Assembly: GCA_964431735.1 (NCBI GenBank)
Contig: CAYSLJ010000005.1
Span: forward strand, 18,008-82,007
Direction of reading: 5' to 3'
Length of the DNA stretch: 64,000 nucleotides
DNA from: CALARM01 sp964431735
Lineage (GTDB): Bacteria; Vulcanimicrobiota; SpSt-956; JAKJGF01
The notes under the pieces were generated by a model. The model was not told the origin of the DNA. It did not search any database and was given only the letters and a program-made list of their open reading frames with translations. The number at the start of each line of letters is the position of its first letter. Position 1 is the first letter of the stretch. Below, piece after piece: positions 9,830-19,433 of the stretch. The position numbers and the translations under genes are program-made.

Positions 9830-9849
9830 CATACTAACTAAAACTAAAA

Positions 9850-10266
9850 CTACTTAAGTATAAGACCCTGACCCGGTGCATACTGAGGATAACCGTCGTT
9901 TGAACCTGCAGAAACGTGGGCAGATGGTCCACTACAATGCATTGTAAAATTATCCGGCACTGTAGCCATAGTATATCCGTAAGATGATGCATCACGGTAA
10001 GACGGGCATACAGGTATAGTCTTCATATAACCACCACCGGCGTTGGAACTTGTAAGAGTAACCAATTCTGTTGGATATGTACCGGTATTATCAGTGGCGT
10101 ACATTTCAAGTGCAGTAGCAAGGTTTTTAATGTTAGATTCACAGGCTGCTAACTGACCCTGAGCACGAGCTTTCAAGAAGTTAGGCACCAAAATAGCTGC
10201 CAGAATGGCAATAATAGCAATAACGATCATGAGCTCAATCAATGTAAAACCTTTTTTGTTTTTCAC
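9850..10266 (-). CDS. pilA: Major type IV pilin / type II pseudopilin
   Basis: The leader KNKKG is followed by FTLIELMIVIAIIAILAAI, the canonical class III signal with Glu at position +5, then a long hydrophobic helix and a roughly 110-residue globular domain. I chose the GTG at 10266 (MKNKKG) because AGGAGGTG lies 6 bases upstream; a longer reading frame starts at 10284. The C-terminal part has three cysteines (CESN, CPSY, HCSG), so one disulfide is possible. The strong terminator behind it and the nearby pilD suggest it is the main pilin. A GspG-like pseudopilin is the alternative. Confidence 0.9.
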   Translation of the reverse strand: MKNKKGFTLIELMIVIAIIAILAAILVPNFLKARAQGQLAACESNIKNLATALEMYATDNTGTYPTELVTLTSSNAGGGYMKTIPVCPSYRDASSYGYTMATVPDNFTMHCSGPSAHVSAGSNDGYPQYAPGQGLILK

Positions 10267-10415
10267 AATTTCACCTCCTCTCATTACGGAATTTTTAATT
10301 TCAATTTTTTGTCTATATACAATATACCCATTAAAAAAAATTTTTAGACATGAATTTTTAAAAATTTAAAAATAAAAAAGTTTTCTTAATAAAATGGCTC
10401 TAAACCTGATAAAAT

Positions 10416-11369
10416 TCAGAAAAATTTATCTTTACTCAAAATATCTTTTAACTTATCGAGGGATTTCTTTATTAATCTTGAAACATGTTTCTGAGAAACA
10501 CCCAGTTTTTTTGCAATTTCTATCTGTGTAAGATCTTTATAAAAGAAAAGGAATATAGCATCTTTTTCCAGTATTTTTAATTGTTCTATTGCCTGTATAA
10601 TAGCAATTCTATCTTCTACCGGTAATTTAAACGTAACATAACGCTGACTTTTTATGCGATCAATAAGAGGAAAATTAAAATTCTCTGTTTCCCTGTCAGA
10701 TTTTGTTCCGTCAAGAGACGTTATCTTAAAGCTATCTACTGCCTTTAATATTTCACTTATACCTTCCTCTTTTATGTTACAGAAACCGGCTATTTCAGGA
10801 AGCGTCGGAGGGCGACCCAGTTCCCGGGTCAGTTCTTCTATTGCTTTTATTATCTGTACATATATGCTCTGAATCCATCTTGGTCTTTTTATAATACTGC
10901 TCTTATCCCTCAAATAATGTCTTATTTCACCACGAATTTTATGTGTGGCATAGGTGCTGAACTTTACATTTTTTTCACTGTCATATCCGTCAACAGCTTT
11001 AATGAGACCTATATAACCTACCTGAATTAAATCATCTATAGTTTCTCCGCTGTCCTGATAATTTTTAGCGATATATCTTACAAGACTGAAATTATTCAAT
11101 ACTATCTGGTGACGGAGTTCTATATTCTTCGTCTGACTATATTTTTTTAAAAGGTCGGCATTCATATATTCATTGGTAAAATTTTCACCGACAAAATTTT
11201 CACTGACAAAACTATCATTTTCTTCATCAGATAAATCATCATGATCTTCATCAGCAAAGCCTTCTTCTCCATGTATATCACTATTTTCATCAACACTTCC
11301 ATATTGTTTTTCAACGTTAAGCTCATCATGGTCATATTTATTATTTGAAGGAAAATTTTCAGATGTCAT
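10416..11369 (-). CDS. Sigma-70 family factor of the SigB/F/G or FliA type
   Basis: The 317-residue protein has sigma region 2 (FSLVRYIAKNYQ, IDDLIQVGYIGLIKAVDGYD, FSTYATHKIRGEIRHYLRD) from about residue 90, region 3 (RPPTLPEIAG) and region 4 with a helix-turn-helix (QIEIAKKLGVSQKHVSRLIKK). Region 1 is absent, so it is an alternative sigma factor. The first 75 or so residues are an extra, very acidic extension rich in Asp and Glu. Its place between pilC and the pilin gene suggests, but does not prove, that it drives pilus genes. ATG with GGGAG 4 bases upstream. Confidence 0.92.
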   Translation of the reverse strand: MTSENFPSNNKYDHDELNVEKQYGSVDENSDIHGEEGFADEDHDDLSDEENDSFVSENFVGENFTNEYMNADLLKKYSQTKNIELRHQIVLNNFSLVRYIAKNYQDSGETIDDLIQVGYIGLIKAVDGYDSEKNVKFSTYATHKIRGEIRHYLRDKSSIIKRPRWIQSIYVQIIKAIEELTRELGRPPTLPEIAGFCNIKEEGISEILKAVDSFKITSLDGTKSDRETENFNFPLIDRIKSQRYVTFKLPVEDRIAIIQAIEQLKILEKDAIFLFFYKDLTQIEIAKKLGVSQKHVSRLIKKSLDKLKDILSKDKFF

Positions 11370-11417
11370 AGTTCTCCCGGATAAATCATTGTTAGTTTTT
11401 ATAAATTAATATATATT

Positions 11418-11551
11418 TCGTGACGCGTAACGCTTCACGCGAGGACTACATAACAGGTAGAGTATTTTACAAAATTTAGAAAATCTATAGTGAGCAGGGA
11501 ATGGTAAGTAGTGCTCAACATAGTCACTCACTACTCACCACTCACTATTCA
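11418..11551. repeat. GTGACGC-type and CTCACTA-type heptamer arrays
   Basis: A short degenerate GTGACGCGTAACGC array (11418-11443) ending in GCGAGGA is followed by GTGAGCA/GTAGTG units on the left and a TCACTCACTACTCACCACTC run on the right (about 11490-11551). The two halves can fold back on each other. Confidence 0.8.
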
Positions 11552-11565
11552 GATGCTTATTTTAA

Positions 11566-11593
11566 ACAAAAAAATAGGGCAAATATAGCCCTG
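11566..11593 (-). terminator. Probable terminator after pilC
   Basis: On the minus strand AGGGC and GCCCT pair around an AT-rich loop, followed by ATTTTTTTG. It begins about 50 bases past the pilC stop. The stem is short. Confidence 0.6.
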
Positions 11594-11640
11594 CTGTTTA
11601 CTCTGACATTACATCAAAGAATTTTTACATAAAAATAAAT

Positions 11641-12867
11641 TTATTTAATAGTTCCAATAAGCTGATACATAGGCATAAATACTGAAATTACAATAAAACC
11701 TACTATACCACCCATACCGACTATCATAATAGGTTCTAACATAGATGTGAGGGATTCCAGCATAAACTCTACTTCTGTATCATAAAAATCAGAAACCTTT
11801 GAAAGCATAGCATCCAAATTACCTGTTTCTTCTCCGACTGCTACCATCTGTGTAACCATAGGAGGAAACAGACCGCTCATACCAAGAGGACCTGCTATAC
11901 TTTCACCTTCACGTATACTTTCTCTTACTTTTATTACTGTTTGAGCTATAATTTCATTACCTGAGGCCTTTCCTACAATTTCCAATGATTGCATGATAGG
12001 TACACCGCTGCTGAGTAATGTACCGAGAGTACGACAGAATCTTGAGATAGCAACCTTTTTATTCAACATACCAAATATAGGCACACGAAGTTTAAGCATA
12101 TCATACTGCATTCTACCTGCCTGAGTTTTAACATATTGATTGAATACAACTACCAGGACTATTACAAGTAAAATCACAGGCCCCACAACCAGAGGATTTC
12201 TTGCTCCTTTTGTAACACCTATTAATATTTTAGTGGGAAGAGGTAAGGCCAGATCCATACCTTCGAATAAATCTACAAAGGTCGGTAATATATAAGTAAC
12301 CAGGAAAAATACTATAGCCATAGCCATAATCAAAATTACAACCGGGTAAGTCATTGCTGATTTAACTTTTTTAGCCAGTTTTAAATCAGCTTCAAGGAAA
12401 TTGGCAAGTCTGTTCAGAACAGTATCCAATACACCACCCATTTCACCTGCTTTTACCATACTTATATAGAGAGTAGAAAAAACATGAGGGTATTTGCCAA
12501 GTGCATTGGATAAAGTAGAACCGCCTTCTACATCTTTTCTCACTGCTATGAGAACTTCCTGCAACTTTTTATCTTCAGTCTGCTGGGACAGAATATCGAG
12601 ACATCTGACCATAGCAAGACCGGCATTAATCATAGTTGCAAATTGACGGCTAAAAATCGTGAGGGACTGCTGATTTACTCTTCTGAATCTATCAACATAA
12701 GCAAGTAAATCAGTTTGAACATTGCTTGAAGAACGTTCTGTAATACTTTTGACAGTATAACGCATTTCTCTCAACTTGTTAATAACAACACGTTGATTCT
12801 CTGCATCAATAGTGCCTTTTACCATTTTCCCCTCAGAATCAATAGCCTCATAGAGAAATGTTGGCAT
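11641..12867 (-). CDS. pilC: Type IV pilus platform protein PilC (GspF family)
   Basis: The 408-residue protein contains the duplicated T2SF domain: a first copy (about residues 70-195, FSRQFATMINAGLAMVRCLD) and a second (about 270-395, FCRTLGTLLSSGVPIMQSLE). Membrane helices follow each copy. PilC is the inner-membrane platform on which PilB and PilT act. Start and length match the family, with AAAGGGGTG before the ATG. It follows pilT by about 200 bases on the same strand. Confidence 0.95.
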   Translation of the reverse strand: MPTFLYEAIDSEGKMVKGTIDAENQRVVINKLREMRYTVKSITERSSSNVQTDLLAYVDRFRRVNQQSLTIFSRQFATMINAGLAMVRCLDILSQQTEDKKLQEVLIAVRKDVEGGSTLSNALGKYPHVFSTLYISMVKAGEMGGVLDTVLNRLANFLEADLKLAKKVKSAMTYPVVILIMAMAIVFFLVTYILPTFVDLFEGMDLALPLPTKILIGVTKGARNPLVVGPVILLVIVLVVVFNQYVKTQAGRMQYDMLKLRVPIFGMLNKKVAISRFCRTLGTLLSSGVPIMQSLEIVGKASGNEIIAQTVIKVRESIREGESIAGPLGMSGLFPPMVTQMVAVGEETGNLDAMLSKVSDFYDTEVEFMLESLTSMLEPIMIVGMGGIVGFIVISVFMPMYQLIGTIK

Positions 12868-13074
12868 AATTTCACCCCTTTCTAAACTTCAGTGTACTGA
12901 CCAACTATAATGAAACCTAAAATTAATAATATCCACCACATTGATATATAACTGCTCTCAAATACACAGAATGTGCCTGTATTAAAGCACTTCTATCGTA
13001 CGAAAGCCAGTTCTACACCTCCTTTACAATTTTTTATATATAAATCTATCCCCGCGCAAAAGTAATGTAACAGA

Positions 13075-14151
13075 TTAAAGAGCATCAATTAATCTCCTTA
13101 ATTCCTCACGATGAGTGGTTCTGTTCATAGCCTCTTCATAATTTATCTGCTGTGTTTTATAAAGCTCCAGCAGTGACTGTTCCATAGTCTGCATTCTATA
13201 TTTTGCTCCCGTCTGTATGGCATTATATATTTGATGAGTTTTACCTTCTCTTATTAAATTTCTTATACCGGGAGTAACTACCATAATTTCAATAGCAGGC
13301 ACACGGCCTATACCGCTGGAATGAGGGACAAGTTGTTGAGAAACGACAGCCTGTATAACACTGGCAAGCTGAATTTTTATCTGCTGCTGCTGATATGGCG
13401 GAAATACATCGATAATTCTGTCCACTGTCTGAGAAGCATCTGATGTATGTAAAGTAGTCAGTACAAGATGACCTGTTTCTGCAGCAGTAATAGTAAGGGC
13501 AATAGACTCTAAATCTCTCATTTCACCGACCAGTATAACATCAGGATCTTCACGAAGAACAGAACGAAGTGCATTTGTCCATGCCTGGGTATCATGGCCT
13601 AATTCTCTCTGATTTACCATAGATTTTTTATGAGGATGAATGTATTCTATAGGGTCTTCTACTGTAACAACATGGCAAGCTCTATTACTGTTTATCTGAT
13701 CGATCATGCAGGCAAGAGTTGTTGATTTACCTACACCGGTAGGGCCTGTCACAAGAATCAAGCCCTGATGCAACCCGGTAAGTTCATCCAGAACCTGAGG
13801 CAAATTCAATTCTTCACGGCTTGGCACAGTCTCAGGTATAGCTCTCAATGCAGCAGAAACACATCCACGCTGCCTGAAAACATTGATTCTAAATCTGCAA
13901 TATCCCTGTAAGCCATGGGACAAATCCAGTTCCCAGTTCTTTTCAAAAACTTCTTTCTGTTTATCATTGAGTATGCTGTATATCAGGCGCTTTGTATCCT
14001 GAGCCCGTAACCGTGGAAACTCGGTAGGCACAAGTCTGCCGCTTACTCGCAATGTAGGAGGCAGGCCTACTGTAAGATGAAGATCTGAAGATCCTCTTTC
14101 AATAGCAATTTTCATCAAATCAGCCATTCCAAAATTAGCCAGGTCTGCCAT
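13075..14151 (-). CDS. pilT: Pilus retraction ATPase PilT
   Basis: PilT powers pilus retraction. The sequence has a Walker A motif GPTGVGKSTT (about residues 138-146), the Asp box, the Walker B LRSVLREDPDVILVGEMRD and the His box TGHLVLTTLHTSDA. The C-terminus carries an AIRNLIREGK-like segment (GIRNLIREGKTHQI). I use the ATG at 14151; a TTG two codons earlier is possible. The ribosome binding site lies in the end of pilB, 6 bases away, so the two motors are probably cotranslated. Confidence 0.95.
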   Translation of the reverse strand: MADLANFGMADLMKIAIERGSSDLHLTVGLPPTLRVSGRLVPTEFPRLRAQDTKRLIYSILNDKQKEVFEKNWELDLSHGLQGYCRFRINVFRQRGCVSAALRAIPETVPSREELNLPQVLDELTGLHQGLILVTGPTGVGKSTTLACMIDQINSNRACHVVTVEDPIEYIHPHKKSMVNQRELGHDTQAWTNALRSVLREDPDVILVGEMRDLESIALTITAAETGHLVLTTLHTSDASQTVDRIIDVFPPYQQQQIKIQLASVIQAVVSQQLVPHSSGIGRVPAIEIMVVTPGIRNLIREGKTHQIYNAIQTGAKYRMQTMEQSLLELYKTQQINYEEAMNRTTHREELRRLIDAL

Positions 14152-14157
14152 AATCAA

Positions 14158-15891
14158 TTACATCTCCTCTCCTACATAAACGACTCTCAGACATTCTTCT
14201 ATAGTAGTGGTACCTTCCAGAACTTTACGTAATCCATCTTCCTGGAGAGTAACCATACCGTTTTCTATGGCTGCATCCTTTACTTCTATTGTAGGAGCAT
14301 TTCTCAGGATGAGAGGACGAACGTTTTCATTTACCGTCATCATTTCATAAATACCGCTTCTGCCTTTATATCCTGTGCCCTTGCAGTGGTCACAACCTCT
14401 TCCGTGATAGAAGACTATATTTGTGTCTGCAAGGTTAAGACCGAATTTCGCAACAGCTTCTTCGGGAGGAGTATAGGCTTCACGGCAGTTTGGACATATT
14501 CTTCTTACAAGCCTCTGGGCAATTACTCCTACAAGAGCAGATGCAACGAGGAAGGGCTCTATTCCCATATCTATAAGACGGGTTATGGCACCTGCAGCAT
14601 CATTTGTATGGAGGGTACTCAATACAAGATGGCCTGTAAGAGCAGATTCTATGGCAATCTGCGCTGTTTCACCGTCGCGTATCTCACCGACCATTATAAT
14701 ATCAGGATCCTGACGGAGGAAACTTCTCAATGCCGCAGCAAAGGTAAGTCCTGCTTTCGGATTTATCTGAACCTGATTTATGCCGGGAAGCTGGTATTCA
14801 ACAGGATCTTCTACTGTACATATATTATCTTCAGATGTATTTAACATGTTCAGTGCAGTATAAAGAGTAGTAGATTTTCCGCTTCCTGTAGGGCCTGTAA
14901 CAAGGATCATGCCATAAGGTTTAAATACAAGATCTTCAAATACTGCCCTCGTGTCAGGCATAAGTCCCAGTTTGTCAAGGCCTATCATAACGGCGCTTTT
15001 ATCCAGAATACGCATAACTACCTTTTCTCCGTGAACAGTGGGAAGGGTTGATACACGAAGGTCATATTCTTTATTATCATGCTTTAAATGTATTTTACCG
15101 TCCTGAGGAATTCTTCTTTCTGCAATATCCAGGCTTGCCATAATCTTTATACGGGATATCATGGGAGCCTGAATATGTTTCGGAGGTGACATAACTTCAT
15201 GAAGTACACCGTCTATTCTGTATCTTACACATACGTTTTTTACTCTCGGTTCTATGTGAATATCACTTGCTTTATCGTTTATTGCCTGGGTAATAATCAG
15301 GTTAACAACTCTTACGATAGGAGCTTCATCTACAAGTTCTTTCAATTTGTCAAGTTCTAGTTCTTCTTCCTCATCAAGCTGTTCCAGATCACCGAAATCA
15401 GAAAGAGCTATATCCTGAACTGTTTCATGGACTTCTGCCAGGTCAGTTACACCAAACTGTTTGTTTATAGCTCTCATTATACTTTCTTCTGTAGAAATCA
15501 TAGGTTCTATATCGAAACCAGTAATAAGTCTTATATCATCAATAGCAAATACGTTTAATGGATCAACCATTGCAAGAGCCAGTTTATTATTTTCCTGTCC
15601 TACCGGTATAACTTTATATCTCTGAGCGAGATGCTCCGGTATTGCACGGGCAAGTTCAGGATCAATTTCCACTTCATCAAGATCAATGAAAGGAACACCC
15701 ATTTCCTTACCGATTACTTCAGTAACTTCCTTTTCCGTTACATATCCCAGACTGATTATAATTTTCTCAAGGGACTCATTACTGTTTTTTTGCTGTTCAA
15801 TTGCTTTTTCTAATTGCCTCGGAGTTATTAGACCTTCTTCAAGTAACATTTCAGCTATATCTTTACTTGAAGCGCTTGAAGGGGTTATCAT
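14158..15891 (-). CDS. pilB: Pilus extension ATPase PilB (GspE family)
   Basis: PilB drives pilus polymerisation. The 577-residue protein has an N-terminal MshEN-type domain (about residues 10-150), an acidic linker (about 168-185) and the secretion ATPase core with Walker A VTGPTGSGKSTT (about 331-342). Walker B follows in LRSFLRQDPDIIMVGEIRDGE. The zinc-binding pair CPNC and CDHC lies near residues 470-510, and LSTLHTNDA is the His box. GAGGTG lies upstream of the ATG. It is the first gene of pilB-pilT-pilC. Confidence 0.95.
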   Translation of the reverse strand: MITPSSASSKDIAEMLLEEGLITPRQLEKAIEQQKNSNESLEKIIISLGYVTEKEVTEVIGKEMGVPFIDLDEVEIDPELARAIPEHLAQRYKVIPVGQENNKLALAMVDPLNVFAIDDIRLITGFDIEPMISTEESIMRAINKQFGVTDLAEVHETVQDIALSDFGDLEQLDEEEELELDKLKELVDEAPIVRVVNLIITQAINDKASDIHIEPRVKNVCVRYRIDGVLHEVMSPPKHIQAPMISRIKIMASLDIAERRIPQDGKIHLKHDNKEYDLRVSTLPTVHGEKVVMRILDKSAVMIGLDKLGLMPDTRAVFEDLVFKPYGMILVTGPTGSGKSTTLYTALNMLNTSEDNICTVEDPVEYQLPGINQVQINPKAGLTFAAALRSFLRQDPDIIMVGEIRDGETAQIAIESALTGHLVLSTLHTNDAAGAITRLIDMGIEPFLVASALVGVIAQRLVRRICPNCREAYTPPEEAVAKFGLNLADTNIVFYHGRGCDHCKGTGYKGRSGIYEMMTVNENVRPLILRNAPTIEVKDAAIENGMVTLQEDGLRKVLEGTTTIEECLRVVYVGEEM

Positions 15892-16097
15892 TAATTGTTC
15901 ACCTCACAAATTTTATCAATAATATTATTATACCAGGCATCAATCATAAGAGCAATACTTACTCACTCTTAAAAATACAGAGTAATAATGGATATTACTA
16001 AAAACCTGACTTCTAAATATATATGACGCATCATAATTCTACAATCTTCAGGATAATCCTTCTAGTATAAAAATAAAAAAATCCTTTCTTTATCACA

Positions 16098-16610
16098 TTA
16101 TAATTCAGGGAAAAATCCTCTCCTTTTAAGTAAATAAATAGCCATTTTTTCAAATTGTCTCATTATTCTGGTAGTAAAAAATTCTCTTTTCTTAACAGGT
16201 GTGACAAGAATTGTCATAATACCGGTTCTATTGCCGCCCAGAATATCGGTAAAAATCTGATCGCCTATTACAACAGACCCTTCTATATTGCCATCCATCA
16301 ATTTCAATCCTCTGAAAAAGCCACCTTTACATGGTTTTCCTGCATAATATATAAATGGCAAACCAAGTTTCTCAGACAAAAATTTGACTCTTTTACCTGA
16401 AGCATTTGATACTATACACATCTTGAACCCTGATGCAATAACTTTCTCTACCCATTCTACCACTTCAGAAGAAAAAGTAATCTCACCCCATGGAAGAAGT
16501 GTATTATCAAGATCTATCATTATGTAACTGTAACCCTGTTCTTTGAGCTTCTCTGTATCTATATCCTTAACAGATTTTACATACATATTGGGACACAGAA
16601 GTTTTAACAT
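16098..16610 (-). CDS. YqeG family HAD phosphatase
   Basis: The protein has HAD motif I as MIDLDNTLLPW, motif II as CIVSNASGKRV, the lysine in AGKPCKGGF and motif IV as VVIGDQIFTDILGGN, matching the YqeG HAD-IIIA group. I take the ATG at 16610 (MLKLLCPN). An in-frame upstream GTG at 16655 would add 15 residues encoded entirely by the TTCACTT heptamer array. No good ribosome binding site is seen for either start. It follows mltG across that array. The physiological substrate is not known. Confidence 0.85.
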   Translation of the reverse strand: MLKLLCPNMYVKSVKDIDTEKLKEQGYSYIMIDLDNTLLPWGEITFSSEVVEWVEKVIASGFKMCIVSNASGKRVKFLSEKLGLPFIYYAGKPCKGGFFRGLKLMDGNIEGSVVIGDQIFTDILGGNRTGIMTILVTPVKKREFFTTRIMRQFEKMAIYLLKRRGFFPEL

Positions 16611-16616
16611 CTTATA

Positions 16617-16679
16617 AGTGAAAAGTGAAAAGTGAAAAGGAATATTTCTATTCACTATTCACTTTTCACTCTTCACTGT
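16617..16679. repeat. GTGAAAA / TTCACTT heptamer array, hairpin-forming
   Basis: Three GTGAAAA units on the left face TTCACTA/TTCACTT units on the right across a 14-base spacer, giving a long potential stem. The array fills the gap between mltG and yqeG and encodes the last codons of mltG. Confidence 0.85.
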
Positions 16680-17682
16680 TTCTATACTCCTCTACTGCTT
16701 TTTGATGTTCTTCAAAGGTTTTGCTGAATTTATGTCTTCCCTCTCCCTTTACAACATAGTAAAGATAATCTACAGAAGCAGGATAAAGGGCTGCTTTTAT
16801 GGAAGGCAATCCGGGATTTGCAATTGGCCCGGGAGGAAGACCTTTATATTTATATGTATTATAAGGACTTTCTATTTCTAAATCTTTGTATAAAAGAATC
16901 TCCTTTGGTTTATCAAATAAAAACTGTATCGTCGCATCACATTCAAGAAGCATATCCAGTTTAATTCTATTATAATATACTGCAGAAACAAGAGGTCTTT
17001 CGTCTTCAATCCTTGCTTCTCTCTCTACAAGTGAAGCAAGAACTATTATTTTATAAAAAGACAGTCCTCTTTTTTTTGCAATCTTCTCTGCATTTGAAGG
17101 AACAACTTCTTCAAAACGTTTTACCATCTTTTCAATTATTTCGTGAGGAGTGCTATCCTTATAAACAGAGTAAGTGTCCGGAAAGAGAAAACCTTCCAGT
17201 GAATGTCCTTTCAGGAGATGAGTATATTTAAAATTTATACCTTTACCGGTTTTAACTATATCTAAAAATTCATGTTCGTCAACAGAACCCTTTTCTTTCA
17301 GTAGCCGCGCAATCTGCCTGGACGTAAAACCTTCCGGCACTGTAAAATCATATGTTTTTGCAGTCTGTCCTCTCTTAAGATGCTCTATTATTTCCATCAT
17401 GGACATACCGGTATTAAGCGTATAATCACCGGCCTGAAGCTTATCACCTGTTTTAGTATGTTTTACAACCAGTTTAAATATAAAACTGCTCTTTACAAGT
17501 TCTTTATCTTCCAGCACAGAAGCAATATCTCCGGTAGAACTCCCCTGGGCTATAGAAACAGTTACATAGTGACCGTTCTTTTTAGAAGAAAATATTTGAA
17601 GATAGTTCAATACGGATCCTGTCACTAAAAATAACAGGACTATAACAAGAATTACATTGAATAAACGAAATAAAAATTTCAC
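16666..17682 (-). CDS. mltG: Endolytic transglycosylase MltG (YceG family)
   Basis: MltG cuts nascent glycan strands and may release them from synthesis. The 338-residue protein has one N-terminal membrane helix (about residues 6-27), a LysM-like segment (about 40-110) and the YceG catalytic domain. The signature ASLVEREARIEDERPLVSAV carries the catalytic Glu, and the end NPGLPSIKAALYP..DYLYYV is typical. The last four codons and the stop are formed by the adjoining heptamer array. It begins 3 bases after the stop of the glycosyltransferase gene upstream. Confidence 0.92.
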   Translation of the reverse strand: MKFLFRLFNVILVIVLLFLVTGSVLNYLQIFSSKKNGHYVTVSIAQGSSTGDIASVLEDKELVKSSFIFKLVVKHTKTGDKLQAGDYTLNTGMSMMEIIEHLKRGQTAKTYDFTVPEGFTSRQIARLLKEKGSVDEHEFLDIVKTGKGINFKYTHLLKGHSLEGFLFPDTYSVYKDSTPHEIIEKMVKRFEEVVPSNAEKIAKKRGLSFYKIIVLASLVEREARIEDERPLVSAVYYNRIKLDMLLECDATIQFLFDKPKEILLYKDLEIESPYNTYKYKGLPPGPIANPGLPSIKAALYPASVDYLYYVVKGEGRHKFSKTFEEHQKAVEEYRNSEE

Positions 17683-17685
17683 AGA

Positions 17686-19227
17686 TTACCCCCTTAAATT
17701 CGTAACGCGTAACGCGTTACGCGTCACGTCTCTTACCAGTTCTTCAAGAAAAACATGTCTTAACAAATCTGGATTTTCTTCGCTGCATGTTTCAAAATCA
17801 TATCTGGCTTTTTTTACAGAACCTGTTCTGAACAGACAGATTCCTCTTCTGAGATAAACTTCACGCTCTGCCGAAGGTTCTTCTTTAATATAAATATTGT
17901 AATAATTTATTGCTTTATGATTATGTCCTGCTTCATCAAAAGCTCTGGCTACATCTAAAAGTAAAGCCCTGTTACCGGTGTTATATGCATAAACATTTTC
18001 AAGAGTATTTGCAGCAAGATTAAGCCTTCCTGTTTTTCTGTATATACTACAAAGCTCTCTGGCAAGCTCAATCTTTGTGATTTCCTGTTCGTGGGCTGTC
18101 CTGAGATACTTCTCCGTATTTTCCAGATCATTCATATCTTTATAGAGATAGGCGAGACATATCATTAAAGGAGGATAAAAAGGTTTTATCGATAAAGCTT
18201 TCTGAAAAGCTTCTGTTGCTTCTTTTATCTGTTTTAATCTCACCCGGGAAAGACCTATTTCAGACCAGGCTTTCCATGTTCCCTTGCTTCGATCCTGAAA
18301 AAAAAGAAGGTTACTGCAGTTTTCTATGGCATATTCAAACATAGTAATTGCACTCCGGCATTCACCCAGATTTCTAAGAGCCTCTCCCATATTAAAACAG
18401 GCTTCTGCCATAGAGGGGTCTTTAGAGATAGCCTTTTCCGACATTATTTTTGCTTCATTATAGCGACCGAGTTTATTCAAAATACCTGCATAAGTAGAAA
18501 AAAGACAGGGAAAATAAAAAAAACCGGAAGAACTATATTTTATGGCATAATCCAGATACTTAATAGCTTCATCATACCGGCAGAGAGACACATATTGTAA
18601 AGATATAAAAAAATAAAGAAAAGGATCCTTCGGATTTCTTTTTAAATTTCTGAGATATATATTCAAATCCCTCTTATATTTCTCTTTTACCGGATGAAAG
18701 ACATCTATATAGCCATAATGCCAGATTCTGATACCTGAATCTATTTCTTTAAAATTGAGCTTTCTGTCATTACATATAATTTTTTCCTGAACCATTCCTT
18801 TAAATCTGAGGGAAGAGTGATTTGGAAACAATCTCATTACAGGCATCAGGCGAAAATCAGGTGTCACATCTTTATTCATATAAGTGAACTGTTCAAAATT
18901 AAAGCCCACAAAATCATTTCTGTCAATCAATTCTCTTACTTTATATTTCATCGGACTATCTATAAATTCATCTGCATCCAGTACAAGTATCCATTTACCA
19001 TTACATTTTTTCAGAGAAAAATTCCTTGCATCAGAAAAATTCTCATTCCATTTATAATGATATACAGATGCATTGAACTGTTCTGCCACTTCAACAGTCT
19101 TATCGGTAGAGCCTGTATCTACAACAACTATTTCATCAACCAGGTCACGAACCTGGTTGAGACATGTATAAAGATTATATTGCTCATTTTTAACTATCAT
19201 CGCAAGACTTAAAGCCGGCTCAGACAT
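17686..19227 (-). CDS. Glycosyltransferase family 2 fused to TPR repeats
   Basis: An N-terminal GT2 domain (about residues 5-110: SLAMIVKNEQ, VVVDTGSTDKT, WILVLDADEF as DxD) is followed by TPR units to about residue 470. The ATG at 19227 has AGGAGG 10 bases upstream. The frame could extend to 19302, but that part is heptamer-derived. The C-terminus VTRNALRVTNLRG is encoded by a GTGACGC/GTAACGC array at 17700-17729, so the original stop was probably lost to the repeat. Such SunS-like GT2-TPR proteins usually glycosylate peptides or surface polymers; the target here is unknown. A paralogue lies immediately upstream. Confidence 0.85.
   Translation of the reverse strand: MSEPALSLAMIVKNEQYNLYTCLNQVRDLVDEIVVVDTGSTDKTVEVAEQFNASVYHYKWNENFSDARNFSLKKCNGKWILVLDADEFIDSPMKYKVRELIDRNDFVGFNFEQFTYMNKDVTPDFRLMPVMRLFPNHSSLRFKGMVQEKIICNDRKLNFKEIDSGIRIWHYGYIDVFHPVKEKYKRDLNIYLRNLKRNPKDPFLYFFISLQYVSLCRYDEAIKYLDYAIKYSSSGFFYFPCLFSTYAGILNKLGRYNEAKIMSEKAISKDPSMAEACFNMGEALRNLGECRSAITMFEYAIENCSNLLFFQDRSKGTWKAWSEIGLSRVRLKQIKEATEAFQKALSIKPFYPPLMICLAYLYKDMNDLENTEKYLRTAHEQEITKIELARELCSIYRKTGRLNLAANTLENVYAYNTGNRALLLDVARAFDEAGHNHKAINYYNIYIKEEPSAEREVYLRRGICLFRTGSVKKARYDFETCSEENPDLLRHVFLEELVRDVTRNALRVTNLRG
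17700..17729. repeat. Heptamer array inside a coding 3' end
   Basis: GTAACGC/GTTACGC/GTCACGC units lie inside the glycosyltransferase-TPR frame. Three heptamers make 21 bases, so the frame stays open and yields a seven-residue period (VTRNALR). Confidence 0.9.
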
Positions 19228-19253
19228 TTTATAGAAACCTCCTGTTATATTGT

Positions 19254-19433
19254 TATGCGTAATGCGTGATGCGTAAATAAATCCTGGAGTTAAACTTTTC
19301 ACTACTCACTATAATCGTGATGCGTAACGCGTGACGCGTGACGGGTAGAATTAACCCCGGTTACTACTATTTACTACTCACCCTTCACTTTTCACTCTTC
19401 ACGACTCACGACCCACGACTCACCATTCACTAA
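19254..19433. repeat. Mixed heptamer arrays between the two GT2-TPR genes
   Basis: ATGCGTA/ATGCGTG units (19254-19274), a CTTTTCACTACTCACT run (about 19296-19311), GTGATGC/GTAACGC/GTGACGC units (19314-19343) and a long TTCACTT/CTCACGA run (about 19371-19433) fill this intergenic gap. Confidence 0.85.
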
